From: Prunella strophiata
Lineage: Eukaryota > Chordata > Aves > Passeriformes > Prunellidae
NCBI GenBank assembly: GCA_036583965.1
Contig: JAZBQD010000014.1
Span: 46,402,990 to 46,466,989, forward strand
DNA length: 64,000 bases
Reading direction: 5' to 3'
The translations under genes were made by a program, and so were the position numbers. A model generated the notes under the pieces. That model searched no databases, was not told the origin of the DNA, and saw only the letters and a list, made by a program, of their open reading frames with translations. Shown piece after piece: positions 1 through 11,237 of the stretch (its first letter is position 1; every line of letters starts with the position of its first letter).

Positions 1-1326
1 TCCAAGTCCTTTACTATATAAATGAAATTGTTGGTGTCAGACATAAAAGCACTAAGTCAAGGGATTTCAAACATTGTTCACATCACCTAAGCAAAATAAA
101 TGCAGCTGAAAGCAAAACCTAAAAAAAATTATGAAATTTTAAAATGCACAAAACAAGCTCATCTCTCTGCTGTGCATCTACCCCATAAACTATACATTTC
201 AGTACAAATTCCATAAAAACATGGGATGTGAGCATGTAGAAAGGCTGGACATTTTGTGAAGGTCTGTTGTAGTTCCCAGTCTAACCAACAAACACATGAA
301 ATCTCTCTGCCATATGCTAATGTTCTGAATGTGGACAGAAGCTGCCTGAAATACCTTGCAGATGCAATCCTGTGTTTTGTTAATGTTTCTTCTGCTTCAG
401 GAAAGCAGCCTCAGGCTATTGAATTAATGTCAGATACTGGACCAGCATTTTCTGTACTGCTGATTTACTTAGCTGGAGGCTGCTGCTTTCTGAGCTTAGG
501 GAACATCTATAGGAGGAATTTAATACCCATGTTTGCCATTCTTCACATGAAACTAGATTGGCACATACTTAGATTGTGACATTCATAACTGTGCATAACC
601 ATATTTCCACTCTGGGCAGAGACTTCTGGATCACAACAGCTAGTTCAGGAGTTCGTGGCCACTCAACGTCCTTAGAATCTTGAGTGAGGGTTTCAGAGTC
701 TGCTGTTGTTAAGGCAGTACAAAAAAACCACACCCCCTCCCCCCTGCCACTTTTCTTTGCAAAAAAGGTTTGCCTGCTAAGATAACAGCCAATCAAATAT
801 GATGTTTGGATGACAAATGCCACCACTTACTGTTCTCCTTTATAAATGGAGAGTTTTTACTGTAAGAGATTAAAGCAGCCAGTAAAGCACCAGTGAGCAA
901 ACAATGAGAACTCTTAGTATGAGTTTCCCAAAGCAGATGAAACAAAAAGACTGTGACTATGTCTAGATTTGTGGATATAGATATCAGGTGAATAAGAATC
1001 ACCTAAGTTTACAAAATAGATCTTTCTAAAGCATTGAGGGTCAAATTTTTTTGCTCATTTCACTTCTAAGTTATAGCATGTGAACCATTACTGTATTAGA
1101 ATAGCGGACATCTGACAGCATTTATTGCACATAACTGCTTAGTTCTGCTTGGTTTTATATGTGCTGGAGAGATTTGTTTTCCATGCACTTAGAAATGTCC
1201 ACAATAGTTTAATTTTATCTTGATGATGCACAAGACTTCTAAAAGCTTGCTTACACAAAACAGTCTGATAAACTGTTCTGCATTATTCCTTTGTAACTTT
1301 GTTAAATGTCTCACCAGACAACTGGC

Positions 1327-1347
1327 TTTTTTTTTTTTTTTTTTTTT
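1327..1347. repeat. T21 homopolymer
   Basis: An uninterrupted run of 21 T. No flanking duplication or retroposon body was recognised beside it. Confidence 0.9.
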
Positions 1348-2193
1348 GTGACTCATAACTTTGCAGACAATGTCTTACTGTAAGCATTTTTCTTTTTTTT
1401 GGTCTGAGGCCTTTAATCACAGGATGCAAAGTTCATTCAAAATTCTGTACCAAGTCTTTCAGACTAGTCCTGTGTTGCTGTTGTGCAACTCCTTTGGAAG
1501 AGTGAACAGCCAACAGAGTCTGGTACTCTTTATTTTTATCTCATAATTGAGATAAATTACTTTTCTGATTATGGACTTCTTGTTAAGTGGTGGCAGAACC
1601 ACTGCAATTTATTAAAATAAACATGACTGAAGAGGAAATAGAAAATGTGATGTTCCCAGGCTTACACATCAGTGGCACAGAGGGAACTTTTTTTGACATA
1701 CGGATTTAAGAGAAACTCAAGAAATGCCTAACAATCCAATGGTTAAATCTTCTGAAATACCTTCATTAATGTTTGGTACAGTTCTTCAGACCAAAATCCA
1801 AGTTTTCCTTACAATATGGATGTATGACATCAAGTGTTTTTTGACTCACTATCATAGAAATAATAGAGGCAAAATGTGTGGTTGTTCTACCCTGGATGTA
1901 CTGCTGTGGATGGGATACTGAAGTTGAGGATGTTCTAAAATTTTGCTGCATGGAAGTCACATCATGGGACAGGAGGCATGTGTTGCACTGTCATTCCAAT
2001 TTGTCCTTTTCCCTCATTCATTGTAAGAAGAACTTATGAGTAATACCTTCGTCCATTTGACCTAACAGATCATCCTATAAATTGCTTCAGGAAGGGATCA
2101 GACATAGTGCTTATGTTACCACTCACTTTCAGCAGCCATAAGTGAATTCTCCTTTAGATGTCCTGTGGAGCTGGAAGAGTTAGCACCTGAGAC

Positions 2194-2211
2194 AATATAT
2201 TGCAATATATT
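2194..2211. repeat. Perfect 18-base AT-rich palindrome
   Basis: The 18 bases read identically on both strands, centred on GC at 2202-2203, and pairing stops at both ends. It sits in AT-rich DNA beside a further TATATA run. It may be only a by-product of low complexity. Confidence 0.85.
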
Positions 2212-3486
2212 ATATATTCCTCAGGATCTGAAGCTTTGCTCTGAGAGAAGGATTGTATTGTAGGAGATTGATGGTGTGTGCTTTTTAAGGGGGTGGAGGA
2301 AGGAATTTGAACTCTTCATGTACATGTTTGGGAGAGGTTTTTCTGAAGTTGATCTTGAAGAGCCTTGAAAACTTTTGCTGCAGATTTCCTCTCTTCTGAA
2401 TGAAGTAATTCAGAAGGCAGGATAAAAAGTTGAACACTCTGGGTCATGCCAGTTTTTCCACCTGATTGTCAGCTGCACAACTTCTTCTGGGAATAGAGAG
2501 CAGGGCCACTCCTTCCTACCCTATGTTAAATGGGTGCCCTGATCACAAAATCATAGTGCTGGCACCTTTCTTATTTGATCAACTTTTGATCCCAAGACTA
2601 TTGGTGCCTTTTTTTTATACTGATTTTGCTTTGGCAGAAAGGGGGAAACAGCAATTTTAACTTATCGTTGTTTTTGTCTTCTGGGGAAGTTTGAAATCTG
2701 TCACCTGGAAGAGAGCCTAAAATGCATTTTCCACATTCTAGAGTGATACAGTGCTATTCTGAAGAATGTGGAGGCCAGCACCAATGTCATTATCTCTCCT
2801 TCAGGCCTGGTTTCAAAAGGTAAGTGTGATCAATTAGGCAGCTACTACTAGAAGAAGGCTCAGGCTCTGTACTGAGGTGACAGAATAAAATCAGCTGCTT
2901 CCTGATGATTTGTTTTGGCAGACACTTTTTGGCAGTACCTAGGCAGGATCTTACTTTCTATATGTGGTGTTTGAGGTGTCAAGACTCCTATAGTTTCCCT
3001 TCCACTTTGCTCAGTACAGGACTCCTAAGGTTTGAAAGTGCATAGAAGTCACAGGATGTGTTAGAAATGAAAGCTTTTAATTATGTTGAACATTCCCTAG
3101 CCTATTGCCATCAGTGGTAGAGAAGTGACAGCAATATGCATGGGAATGCCAAATGTAATTAAAAATGTTGGTTTCAAGTAGAATCTGCAATTTTTCTGAC
3201 ACCTGCAGTGTCACAGTCTTTAAATGGATCTCATCCCATTTGAAGGCTGACAACCTACCTGAACCTCAGGAGGAGAGAACCAACTAGGATGAAATGAGAA
3301 CTGTGCCAGATCTTTGCTCTTTGAAATTCACATTACAGTGTAGTCTGAAGATGTTCCATTCACACATTCTCCAACTGGCAGTAACATAGGGACAGTGTTT
3401 TTTTCCATGGCACACAGATAGTGCTGGTTGACAATGGCATAAGCAAATAAAAAACCTGAAGCAGTCTGCTCTCCAAGTGGAAATGC

Positions 3487-3510
3487 AAAAAAAAAAAAAA
3501 AAAAAAAAAA
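3487..3510 (+). repeat. A24 homopolymer with AATAAA 36 bases upstream
   Basis: An uninterrupted run of 24 A is preceded at 3446-3451 by AATAAA. That spacing resembles the 3' end of a polyadenylated transcript copy. I recognise no transcript body upstream and see no clear target-site duplication, so it may be a simple A tract. Confidence 0.8.
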
Positions 3511-6500
3511 CAACCCAAAACCATCATGCAAATTAACCTTAATAATTCTCCATTGACTGAGGTGCCCAGACACCAGGGTGGGATTCACTGGTTTTGATGC
3601 AGTCAGCCTTGACTCCCATAATAGTCAGTGGAAAAATAGATGCGTTTGCAAGTTTCTGACCTATTTTGTAAGCATACTTTAGGATGGGTGGAATCACAGT
3701 GCAGAAGAACCTATTTCCCTTCTATAAATGGTAAAATTTACAAGTTCAACATAGTTGCAGATATCTACATTGTAACCTTTTATAATGGTGAATCAGACAG
3801 ATCTAACCCCATGTCTACGTAAGTGTGGTGAATTCAACCAAACTGGTGGTGGATCAGCTGAAACCTGCATTCTTTATATATTACTGTATTTATCTATGAA
3901 AGTCACTGCATATTTTAGAGTGCCACCTAATCCAAAGTTACTCTGTGTGATATTGAACCCTTTGCTTAAAATTCTTTTATATCTTGTATAATTATGTGCA
4001 CTTCACCAAAACAGTCCTTCAAAAGGACTTGGGATGATTGTTTTCTGCCTTTCTTTTGAGAAATGTCAAGTCTTGGTTCAGATGTTGCTGTGCTGACACT
4101 GAATGGACTTAGCAGGAGTGAAAATGGGAAATGAGGACCCAGAATGACACAATAGTAATGTCTGCACTTGTGAGGGAAACAGGTTAGGATGAAATTAGTG
4201 CAGCCACCCTGCAGCCACCCTTGCAGACTGAGCACTGGCAAAGAGACTTCATTCTCCTTGATGACTTGTATGCTGGTGTAAGCAGGGTAACTGCATTTTT
4301 TTAATGTTTCAGTCCTGCAAATTATTCCTCTAAGACTCTGGAAACATGAAACCTTATGAAGACATAATATCCCCTTCCACAGCAGAAGTTGTGTTTTTGC
4401 TGGCGCTCTAAGCACTTCAATGGCAATAATTTGACACCTGTTAAATATTGTTCAAAATAGGGCTAAACTATAAGTATTTTTCTGTAATTCTGGGTTTGTA
4501 AGAAAATGTTTACAATTTAAATATCACTGCAGGATTTTTTTTTTTTAATTTTAATTCACAGACAACTATTTACACAGTTACCAGAAATAGTTTTAATTTA
4601 TTTTCAGGGGGTAAAATCAGCTCTTTGTTATTTTCATTGCATAACTTTTGCACCACCTGATTTGCTAATGAGCTTGTAACTGACACACACTAATGCCAAA
4701 GATCTAATATCAAGAATACATACCATGTTGGTACAGGCTGTGCAGTCCAGAAGCTGATATACTCACTCTCTGGGGTAGGCATCTGACTAGCCAGTGTAAG
4801 CAGCATGTCCTGCTGTCATTCCAGAGGGAAAAAATACCAAATGACAGCTTAACAAGAGCTGAAACAGTGAGTGAGACATAACAGAAAACAGTGGAAAATA
4901 GAAAAACATAGTTCATCTAAAAACCTTCTTATGTAATGAGAACTCAAATTTAAATTGCTGTATTTCTTCCTGTTTGCTTGCCAAACAAAATTAAACTCTT
5001 GCCTCAGCAAATAAGTTTGTTTTATAGAGAAAACTGTGTTGTTATTAATTAAATTCCTTCTTAGTATAAAGTGCTGGTCAAAGATTATCACAAAAAAAAG
5101 TGAATTTACTTTTTCTGGAGCATTTCATCATTCTATCCAACTAGCTAAAGAGATTAGCAGGTTATAACCTACAAGATGAGAGAAAGGACTAGATAAAAAC
5201 AAGGAAATTTAGAAAACCAGTGCCAGAATGGGCTGACTATTCAAAGATAACAAGGAGGGAGTACTGGATCCCAGCTTTGGCTGGAAAGTATTTGGAGAAC
5301 ACTGTTGAAACCAGACCAGGTCCAAAGATGGAAATGAAAGAAATGTGGCTAATCATTGTGAAGAATCAATCCAAGTAGCTTCATGGTGAAGGGAAAATGG
5401 GACAGCTATTAAAAACAAAGTAGCTATACTGGGGTTTGGTTGTTTGTTTTTTAAAACTGAAATCCTACCATCTGGCCAAGTTTCAAGTAGTGTGGCTTCA
5501 GTAGTCTTTCTAGCTCTTCTCTGAATTTTGTTTGTTCTTCATCTTACTTGCATAGTGTCTTTTAATAATATTTGTTGATTGTTGTTATTTTCTTCTTGAC
5601 ATCATTATTCTACAAAGTATTTTGCTGAAGGCTGGAACCCGAGGCTTAATACTACCCTTTTTCAGAAAAGTTTCTGAGAGTGTGTAAGAGCCTGACTCCT
5701 TCCTCTGCCCCAAGTCTGAGACAGGAAGTGGAGTCTGAGTCCCTCTCTGTGTCACTGTGGCACTCATTCCTTGGTTTCCCTCTGTGGTGTGCCAATAGTC
5801 TGTCTCAAAATCCTTTCCTACTAACCTTATGTTGATCAGCAGCATTCTCAGCTACATTCAGTGCTTCATTTAAGTGACTTTTTTGGTGGTCTTTGTCCCC
5901 TCTTTGAGCAAAATAATTTATTTGCAGAGTAGCTACAGCAATGCAGGCTTTATTCAAACATTAGCAGAAGTCTAGCTGCAGTATCATGGTACTCAGTAGA
6001 TCGACATAGGCAGAATTTTTCAGCTTTTGCTGGATAAAATGCTCTTTTCTGCTGGAGTTAGACTTCCACAAACATTCAAGCTAGTTAGTGCAGTATAAGA
6101 TACTATGATGTCAATCTGCAAATGCAGTGCAGGCATAGCTAATGTCAGATTAACAATTAATGTATATGAAAAGCTGAAATGCAATGCTGATTTTATTTGG
6201 TATTATTGGTACTCATTGGAAATCCACCTCCTCATGGGGCATACTTATTTTTAAATAAATATCATGTATTGCAGACAGCATGCACAGCAGGGAGTCACAG
6301 CAATCTCTCTCTTGGTAGCATTTGCTAAATAGGCTGTAGGCATGCATCCATGGCTTATTCATGGTCATATTTTATTTACTTTGTTTTCAGTTTTGCCTAC
6401 TCCTCATCCTAAGGGTTTTTTTAATTGCTCATATTCTTTTTGTCACTTGTAATTTTCCAGGTCAGGCACCTCTTAGCATATGCAAAGAGGCTGCAAATAA

Positions 6501-8274
6501 GATACACTTACAAGTATAGAATCATTATTTAGTGGCTAACAAGTACAAGACAGCAATGGTTACAGGCTGGACTTCACTACTCACTGGAGTGCATTCTCAG
6601 AGGTGATGAGCTGCTTCTCTTCAAATCCCTGGGTTTTCCATTAAGATTTTGTACCTTGTAAAGTTCATATTTTTCCTCTTGAACTTTCCTCCTTGCAATG
6701 CTAACAACCTGTCTCATCATCCCTGTGTCTACAGTTTTAGCTTCCTTATCTTTTTTGCTGCTGCTCTGCATATCTTCTGAGTTCTCTTTCTCACAACTTC
6801 ATGATCTCCTTGACAGCCTGAGCTAAGGATATGGCTGGACTGTGTCAGAGATGTGCCTGTAATTACAGAGTCCTGAATCCCTCAGAGGGGTGGGATTCCG
6901 ACTTCACCATGTCACTCTTCATTTTGGAGTGTCTGGCCTTCTCCAGGACCAGCCCATGAAGAGCTTTGGAGATTTTCCTGGGCAGGTTTAGACTTGTTAG
7001 AAAATATATGCTAACCTCCAACTGGTTCTTTTCTGAACTTGCAGTCTTCTGCTTTATTATTCACTGCTGACTCTCTTGGGCCCTTTTGCTTATTCTGTAA
7101 TATGATTCAGATCCAAAGTTTCCCAAATATTCCTCCCCCAAACAAAATAGTTGCATGTCTTATGCTCATTTATCACTGATGAAAGAGAGCATATGGCTAT
7201 CTAAATATTCACCCAGTCTTTGCAGTTTATAAGCCTACCATTTCCTTTTCCCTCTTGTTAGAAAGGAGAATTCTGTGGAGTTCCCAGACTTCTTGGGCTG
7301 TTTCTGTATTTTGTTTCTCTCTGTGGGGTGGAAGATGGCTATGCTGGATTCAATGATATTGCAGTATGTCTTTTAATCAAGCTGAGGTACCACCTTTCAC
7401 TGCCAAACACAAAATCACATGTAGCTCTGCAGAGGCCTTTGTAAATCTGTGTGGGAGCACTGAACTAACAGGGTTGGAGCTGAGTCCTTGCCTTGCACAG
7501 GCCTCCAGGTGCAGTTCTAATCTAATGCAGAGGGACTTGCTCTCTGCTCACTCAAGGTGGAGACAAGACACAATGTAGGCCTTAGATCCTGGTCAACAAT
7601 AAAATTAGCATGAGCTTTGCTCTATATCTCTCATTAGGTTTTGTAGCAGGACTCAGATTGTAAACAATTTTAGGTAAGACAACAGCATTTTAAGGTCTGC
7701 ATGTGAGATTTGGGAAGGAAGTATTTTGTATCAGGGTATTTAGGACATGCATCTTTGTGGTGTGTCTTTAAAATGTCATTCAGTACATTAAAACAATTAG
7801 CCTTGGAGGTTTCCTTTCAGAAAAAAAAAAACATCATATACATTTATTTGTAGACATTCAGCTTCCAAGAATCTCTAGCTATGATTCACCAGAGACAGGT
7901 CTCTTAAAGGAACATAGAGATTAAAGAACATGTATTTTCTTGATTTCTACTTGAAACACACAATGCAGAACTAAATTCTCTTTACACTATATTTAACTCA
8001 AATGGCACTTTCCTGACACATGTAATAGTTTATAGCTGTCTAGTGTTAGGAACTGTTCTGTGTATTTCTTTGCATGTTTCCATATTTTCCCAATAATGAA
8101 TTTACTCCAAGGGACACATCAATTTTGCAAGCCAAAAAAACAAAGCACTAACTCCTTTTTGAGCACATGCTATAAAAATGGGAGAAATTGTCTTTCAATA
8201 ATAAACATTTTCCAGTGTAAATAGACCACAGTGCCATACTGGTAAGTGCTTGACAATCATGTTAATCACCACGA

Positions 8275-8296
8275 AAGGAGAGTCTAAGGAGAGTCT
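8275..8296. repeat. Perfect 11-base tandem duplication
   Basis: The unit AAGGAGAGTCT occurs twice back to back (8275-8285 and 8286-8296) with no mismatch. This is typical of replication slippage. Confidence 0.9.
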
Positions 8297-9197
8297 TATG
8301 CAACCAGACACAGTGCTCTGGAAGTGCTTGGGCATGCATTCCATTCCGAGGTGAATTTGCAGTTGAAGAACGGCTGGTTGCTACTAGTCATCAGTGTACA
8401 CTGTCCATTTTGAGCAGTGAATTCAGACCTATTCAGCCCCAATGAATCCTGACAAGCAGAAATGGAGGCATATTCTATTTTCTGAAATGTCTTCTCTCAT
8501 TACACATTGGTGCTCCTTTGACAGCTTCTCTTCCTGCTGTCATAACTTCTTCTGTCATCCATCTTGCAATGGACTCAAAACAAAACTATGAATTTTTATT
8601 AACTACTGACTGCTGATATTCAGGGGTTCTGTACTCATTATCAATGCAGAGTTCTCATACTTCCTTTTATATACAATGCCAGCACAGATGCAGCTTTTGC
8701 AGTGGTGCATTTCTCTGTCTTTTCACAGGCCTTACTGTATGTTGCAGTGCTGTCCAAAGTTCATATATATCAGATGAACATTGCTTCAGAAGATGCAAAA
8801 GCATTTCAGCAGAAGATATTTGAAGTGCTACACCCCATCTGAGAATGACGGACATCAATCCTATCTGTCTTCAGGCAAATAGTGTATAAAAGTTTAGTCC
8901 ATTAAAAAAGTAAAAAAAAAGTTGAAAAAAAGTGTGTTTCATACCAGTCTCCTCAGGCATTGTAGTATTTTGCTCTAAATTTGATAATAAGATTTGAAGG
9001 TATATTTGACAGGGACTATTTTCACATGTTATTCTGGCAGCCATATCATCTAAGAAGATACTAGACAGAATAACACAATAAGATATAGAAATTACTATTT
9101 AGCTGAGTTATTCTACCATTTTCCAAGTGAGATTATGAGACAATTCTAGAAACATTGTTGTGGTCCAAGCAATTTCCAGCTTTGCTGCTATAAATAG

Positions 9198-9776
9198 TCA
9201 GAGAATTCTGATTAAGTCAGGGACTGGATAATTACTGACTTTCTTTTTGAATTGCCTTGCTACTTTCTTCAATTTCTTTGTTGAAGGACTGGCTTGATCA
9301 GATCCTTCCTTTCCTAATTCTCCTCCTGCTCCTTCTTCAGCAGTTACTGTAGTTGTTGTTTCCATCCCTATCTCAGCCATAGTGTCCTCAAATGCAGTTT
9401 GGGCTCCTGCTCTGACTACAGTCCCTTGAGAGTGCTGAAGTGTGCCTGGACAGGCACAGGCCAGGCCCCAGTGCAGTGCTGGAGGCTGCTGGTTTTCACT
9501 GGGCCAGGCAAGGCACCCTTCTAGCAGTTGAGAGGTGAATTTGTCAGGGTTGGTCATCTGTTCAGGTGTTAAGTCCCAGGTAATGGGAGGTGATAACCAC
9601 CCAAGGAACCTGCCCAAATCCTCCCAAACACTCTGCCACCCACAGACTGCCCACTTCAGGACACATTTCAAGATCTTCTCACCCAAAATTTGTTTTGTCT
9701 TATACCAGGACAACACCATATTCCACAAACTCTGTAATATGCTAAAAGTATGAACAAGGATCATGGGAGCCTGCAC
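9198..9776 (-). pseudogene. Gag-region open frame of the ERVK-like provirus
   Basis: This 192-codon frame starts about 250 bases downstream of the primer binding site, where a retroviral gag should begin. Its N-terminal half is rich in Trp and hydrophobic residues (for example the stretch around residues 30-65). Residues about 95-125 are Pro/Ala/Cys-rich. Residues about 130-185 are strongly polar: a run of Thr, then Glu/Gly, then a Lys-rich block. I recognise the overall pattern as the start of the gag region seen in passerine ERVK-like elements, but no capsid or zinc-knuckle segment is present. The frame is much shorter than a full gag and ends where the element ends, so I treat it as a remnant. 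The start codon is simply the first ATG and could be wrong. Confidence 0.6.
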
Positions 9777-10025
9777 AAAAATACATCAATGTCAATTCTG
9801 AGTAGAGGGAGAGAGACGTGTTCACTCATCATCTCCCCAAGATAGCAGGGGTTCTTCAACACAGCAAGGTTTTCAATGTAAGGGCGAAGCACACAACCAT
9901 TGCTTGAGCTAATACGTCCCCAAACTCAGCAAAATAAAGAGATGAGCACTGCAGCTGACAAACTCCATGTACATTCTACTTGATAATTACCTATAGCATG
10001 CCTAATATGCAACTGCCATTGTCTT

Positions 10026-10043
10026 GCCTCATGTTGGGCACCA
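10026..10043 (-). other. Primer binding site, tRNA-Lys type
   Basis: On the minus strand this reads TGGTGCCCAACATGAGGC. It differs by few bases from the lysine-tRNA primer site typical of class II retroviruses, which begins TGGCGCCCAAC. It lies 8 bases beyond the LTR end at 10052, which fixes the element's orientation as minus. Confidence 0.8.
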
Positions 10044-10051
10044 AAAAGGAC

Positions 10052-10636
10052 TGTGGAGGATTGACTTTGATTGGATGCCAAGTCCTCACCAAGATGCTCT
10101 ACCACTCTTCCCATTCAGCTGGACAGCAGAGAGAAAATAAGATGGAAAACAGCTCATAGGCTGAGATAAGGCAGTTTACTAAAGCGAAATGTTGCATGCA
10201 GAAGCAAAGGAAAAAACCCTAAAGATTTTATTCTGTACTTCCCAGCAGCATGTGTTGTCCAGCCACTTTGTGGGAAGCAGGGCTTCAGCAGATGAAATGG
10301 TTGCTCAAGAAGGCAAATATTGTAAATAATGAATGCCCTCCTTTCCTTCCTCCTTTTCTATGCATTTATATCTGAGTCAACATCATATGGTATGGAATGT
10401 ATCCTTTTGATCAATCTGGGTTAGCTGTCCTAGTTGTGTCCCCTCCCAATATCTTGCCCATCTTTCTGGTGGGGTGATAGAAAGTTAGGAAGACAGCACT
10501 GATGCTGTGCCAGCTCTGCTCAGCTGCAGCCAACACACTGATGTGTTATCAGCACCTTTCCAGCTAGCAGTGCACAGCACAGCTCTGTGAGGGCTGCTGT
10601 AGGGAAATGAACTTTGTCTCAGTCAGACCCAATCCA
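10052..10636 (-). repeat. 5' LTR of the ERVK-like provirus
   Basis: On the minus strand the LTR begins with TG at 10636 and ends with CA at 10052, next to the primer binding site. The U3 part (about 10636-10300) is clearly related to the solo LTR at 46626-47198; for example the GTGTCCCCTCC motif and its surroundings occur in both in the same orientation. The U5 end (about 10150-10052) instead resembles the end of the opposite-strand LTR at 10637-11237, suggesting a mosaic. A TATA-like box is at 10364-10371. Confidence 0.8.
10364..10371 (-). promoter_or_regulatory. TATA-like box of the ERV LTR
   Basis: The minus strand reads ATATAAAT inside the LTR at the position expected for the U3 promoter. 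It is preserved here, while the corresponding part of the solo LTR at 46626-47198 lacks it. Confidence 0.55.
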
Positions 10637-11237
10637 TCAAAGATGACAGGAGTGGCCCCATGGAGAGAGGATCCCACACTGGAGCAGGTTTGCTGGCAGG
10701 ACTTGTGATCCCGTGGGGAGCCCATGCTGGAGCAGCTTGTGAGGAACTGCAGCTTGTGGGAAGGACATCACATTGGAGAACTTCATGGAGAACTGTCTCC
10801 CATGGCACTGACCCCGTGCTGGAGCAGGGGAGTCCTCTCTGAACAGGAATGAGCAGCAGAAACATGTGATGAACTGACCACAGTCCCCCTTCCCTACCCC
10901 TTTGCACCTCTGCAGGGGAGCAGTTCTCTAGCTGCTACCTCTCTAACTGGGAATAAAGTTGAGCCCAAGAAGGAGACAGGGGAGAAAGGGGAGGGGGAAG
11001 GGTTTTTTAAGCTTTTTTTTTTTTACTTTACATGATTCTTCTCTGATTATTGGTAATAACTTCAATTAATTCCCTAATTCAAGTCTGGTTTGCCTGTGAC
11101 TAATCAAAGGATGATTTCTCCCTGTCTCTATCCTGACCCAAGAGCCTTTAATTATTTTTCTCTCCCCTGTTCAGCTGGAGGGGACTGACAGCTTGCCTTT
11201 TTGAGGCACTTAGCATTCAGCCAAGGTCAAACCACCA
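10637..11237 (+). repeat. 5'-truncated ERVK-like LTR (second family)
   Basis: This plus-strand segment contains the repeated CTGGAGCAG modules, the AATAAAGTTGAG region near 10950, and a terminal block ending in ACCACCA at 11231-11237. It shares long stretches with the LTR at 54711-55560; for instance 10659-10718 aligns with about 55133-55190. Its 5' third is missing and it begins exactly where the oppositely oriented ERV LTR starts, so the ERV probably inserted into it. A purine-rich stretch and a T12 run lie at about 10970-11030. Confidence 0.75.

Larger units (their letters stand above)
1..9190. other. AT-rich non-coding stretch, no gene recognised
   Basis: No open frame here has recognisable domains or convincing splice context; the longest (minus strand, about 149 codons near 3966-4415) resembles no family I know. 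It contains homopolymer tracts at 1327-1347 and 3487-3510, an 18-base palindrome at 2194-2211 and an 11-base tandem duplication at 8275-8296, listed separately. A short Lys/Glu-rich minus-strand frame near 6577-6780 coincides with a purine-rich strand and is probably chance. I infer intergenic or intronic bird DNA. Confidence 0.6.
9190..10636 (-). mobile_element. ERVK-like endogenous retrovirus, 5' part only
   Basis: On the minus strand the order is LTR (10636 to 10052), a short spacer, a primer binding site (10043-10026), an untranslated leader, then an open gag-region frame (9776-9198). That is the 5' layout of a class II endogenous retrovirus. No pol, env or 3' LTR follows at lower coordinates, and recognisable sequence stops near 9190, so the provirus was truncated or deleted. 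The LTR matches the solo LTR at 46626-47198 through its U3 part. Repeats of this type are common in songbird genomes; the family assignment is from sequence pattern, not a search. Confidence 0.8.

Noticed and set aside
3966..4415. 149-codon minus-strand frame
   Set aside because: No domain, no splice context, composition compatible with chance in long non-coding DNA.
6577..6780. Lys/Glu-rich minus-strand frame that looks like a coiled-coil exon
   Set aside because: The strand is purine-rich, which alone yields Lys, Glu and Arg codons; there is no good acceptor upstream and a stop closely precedes it.
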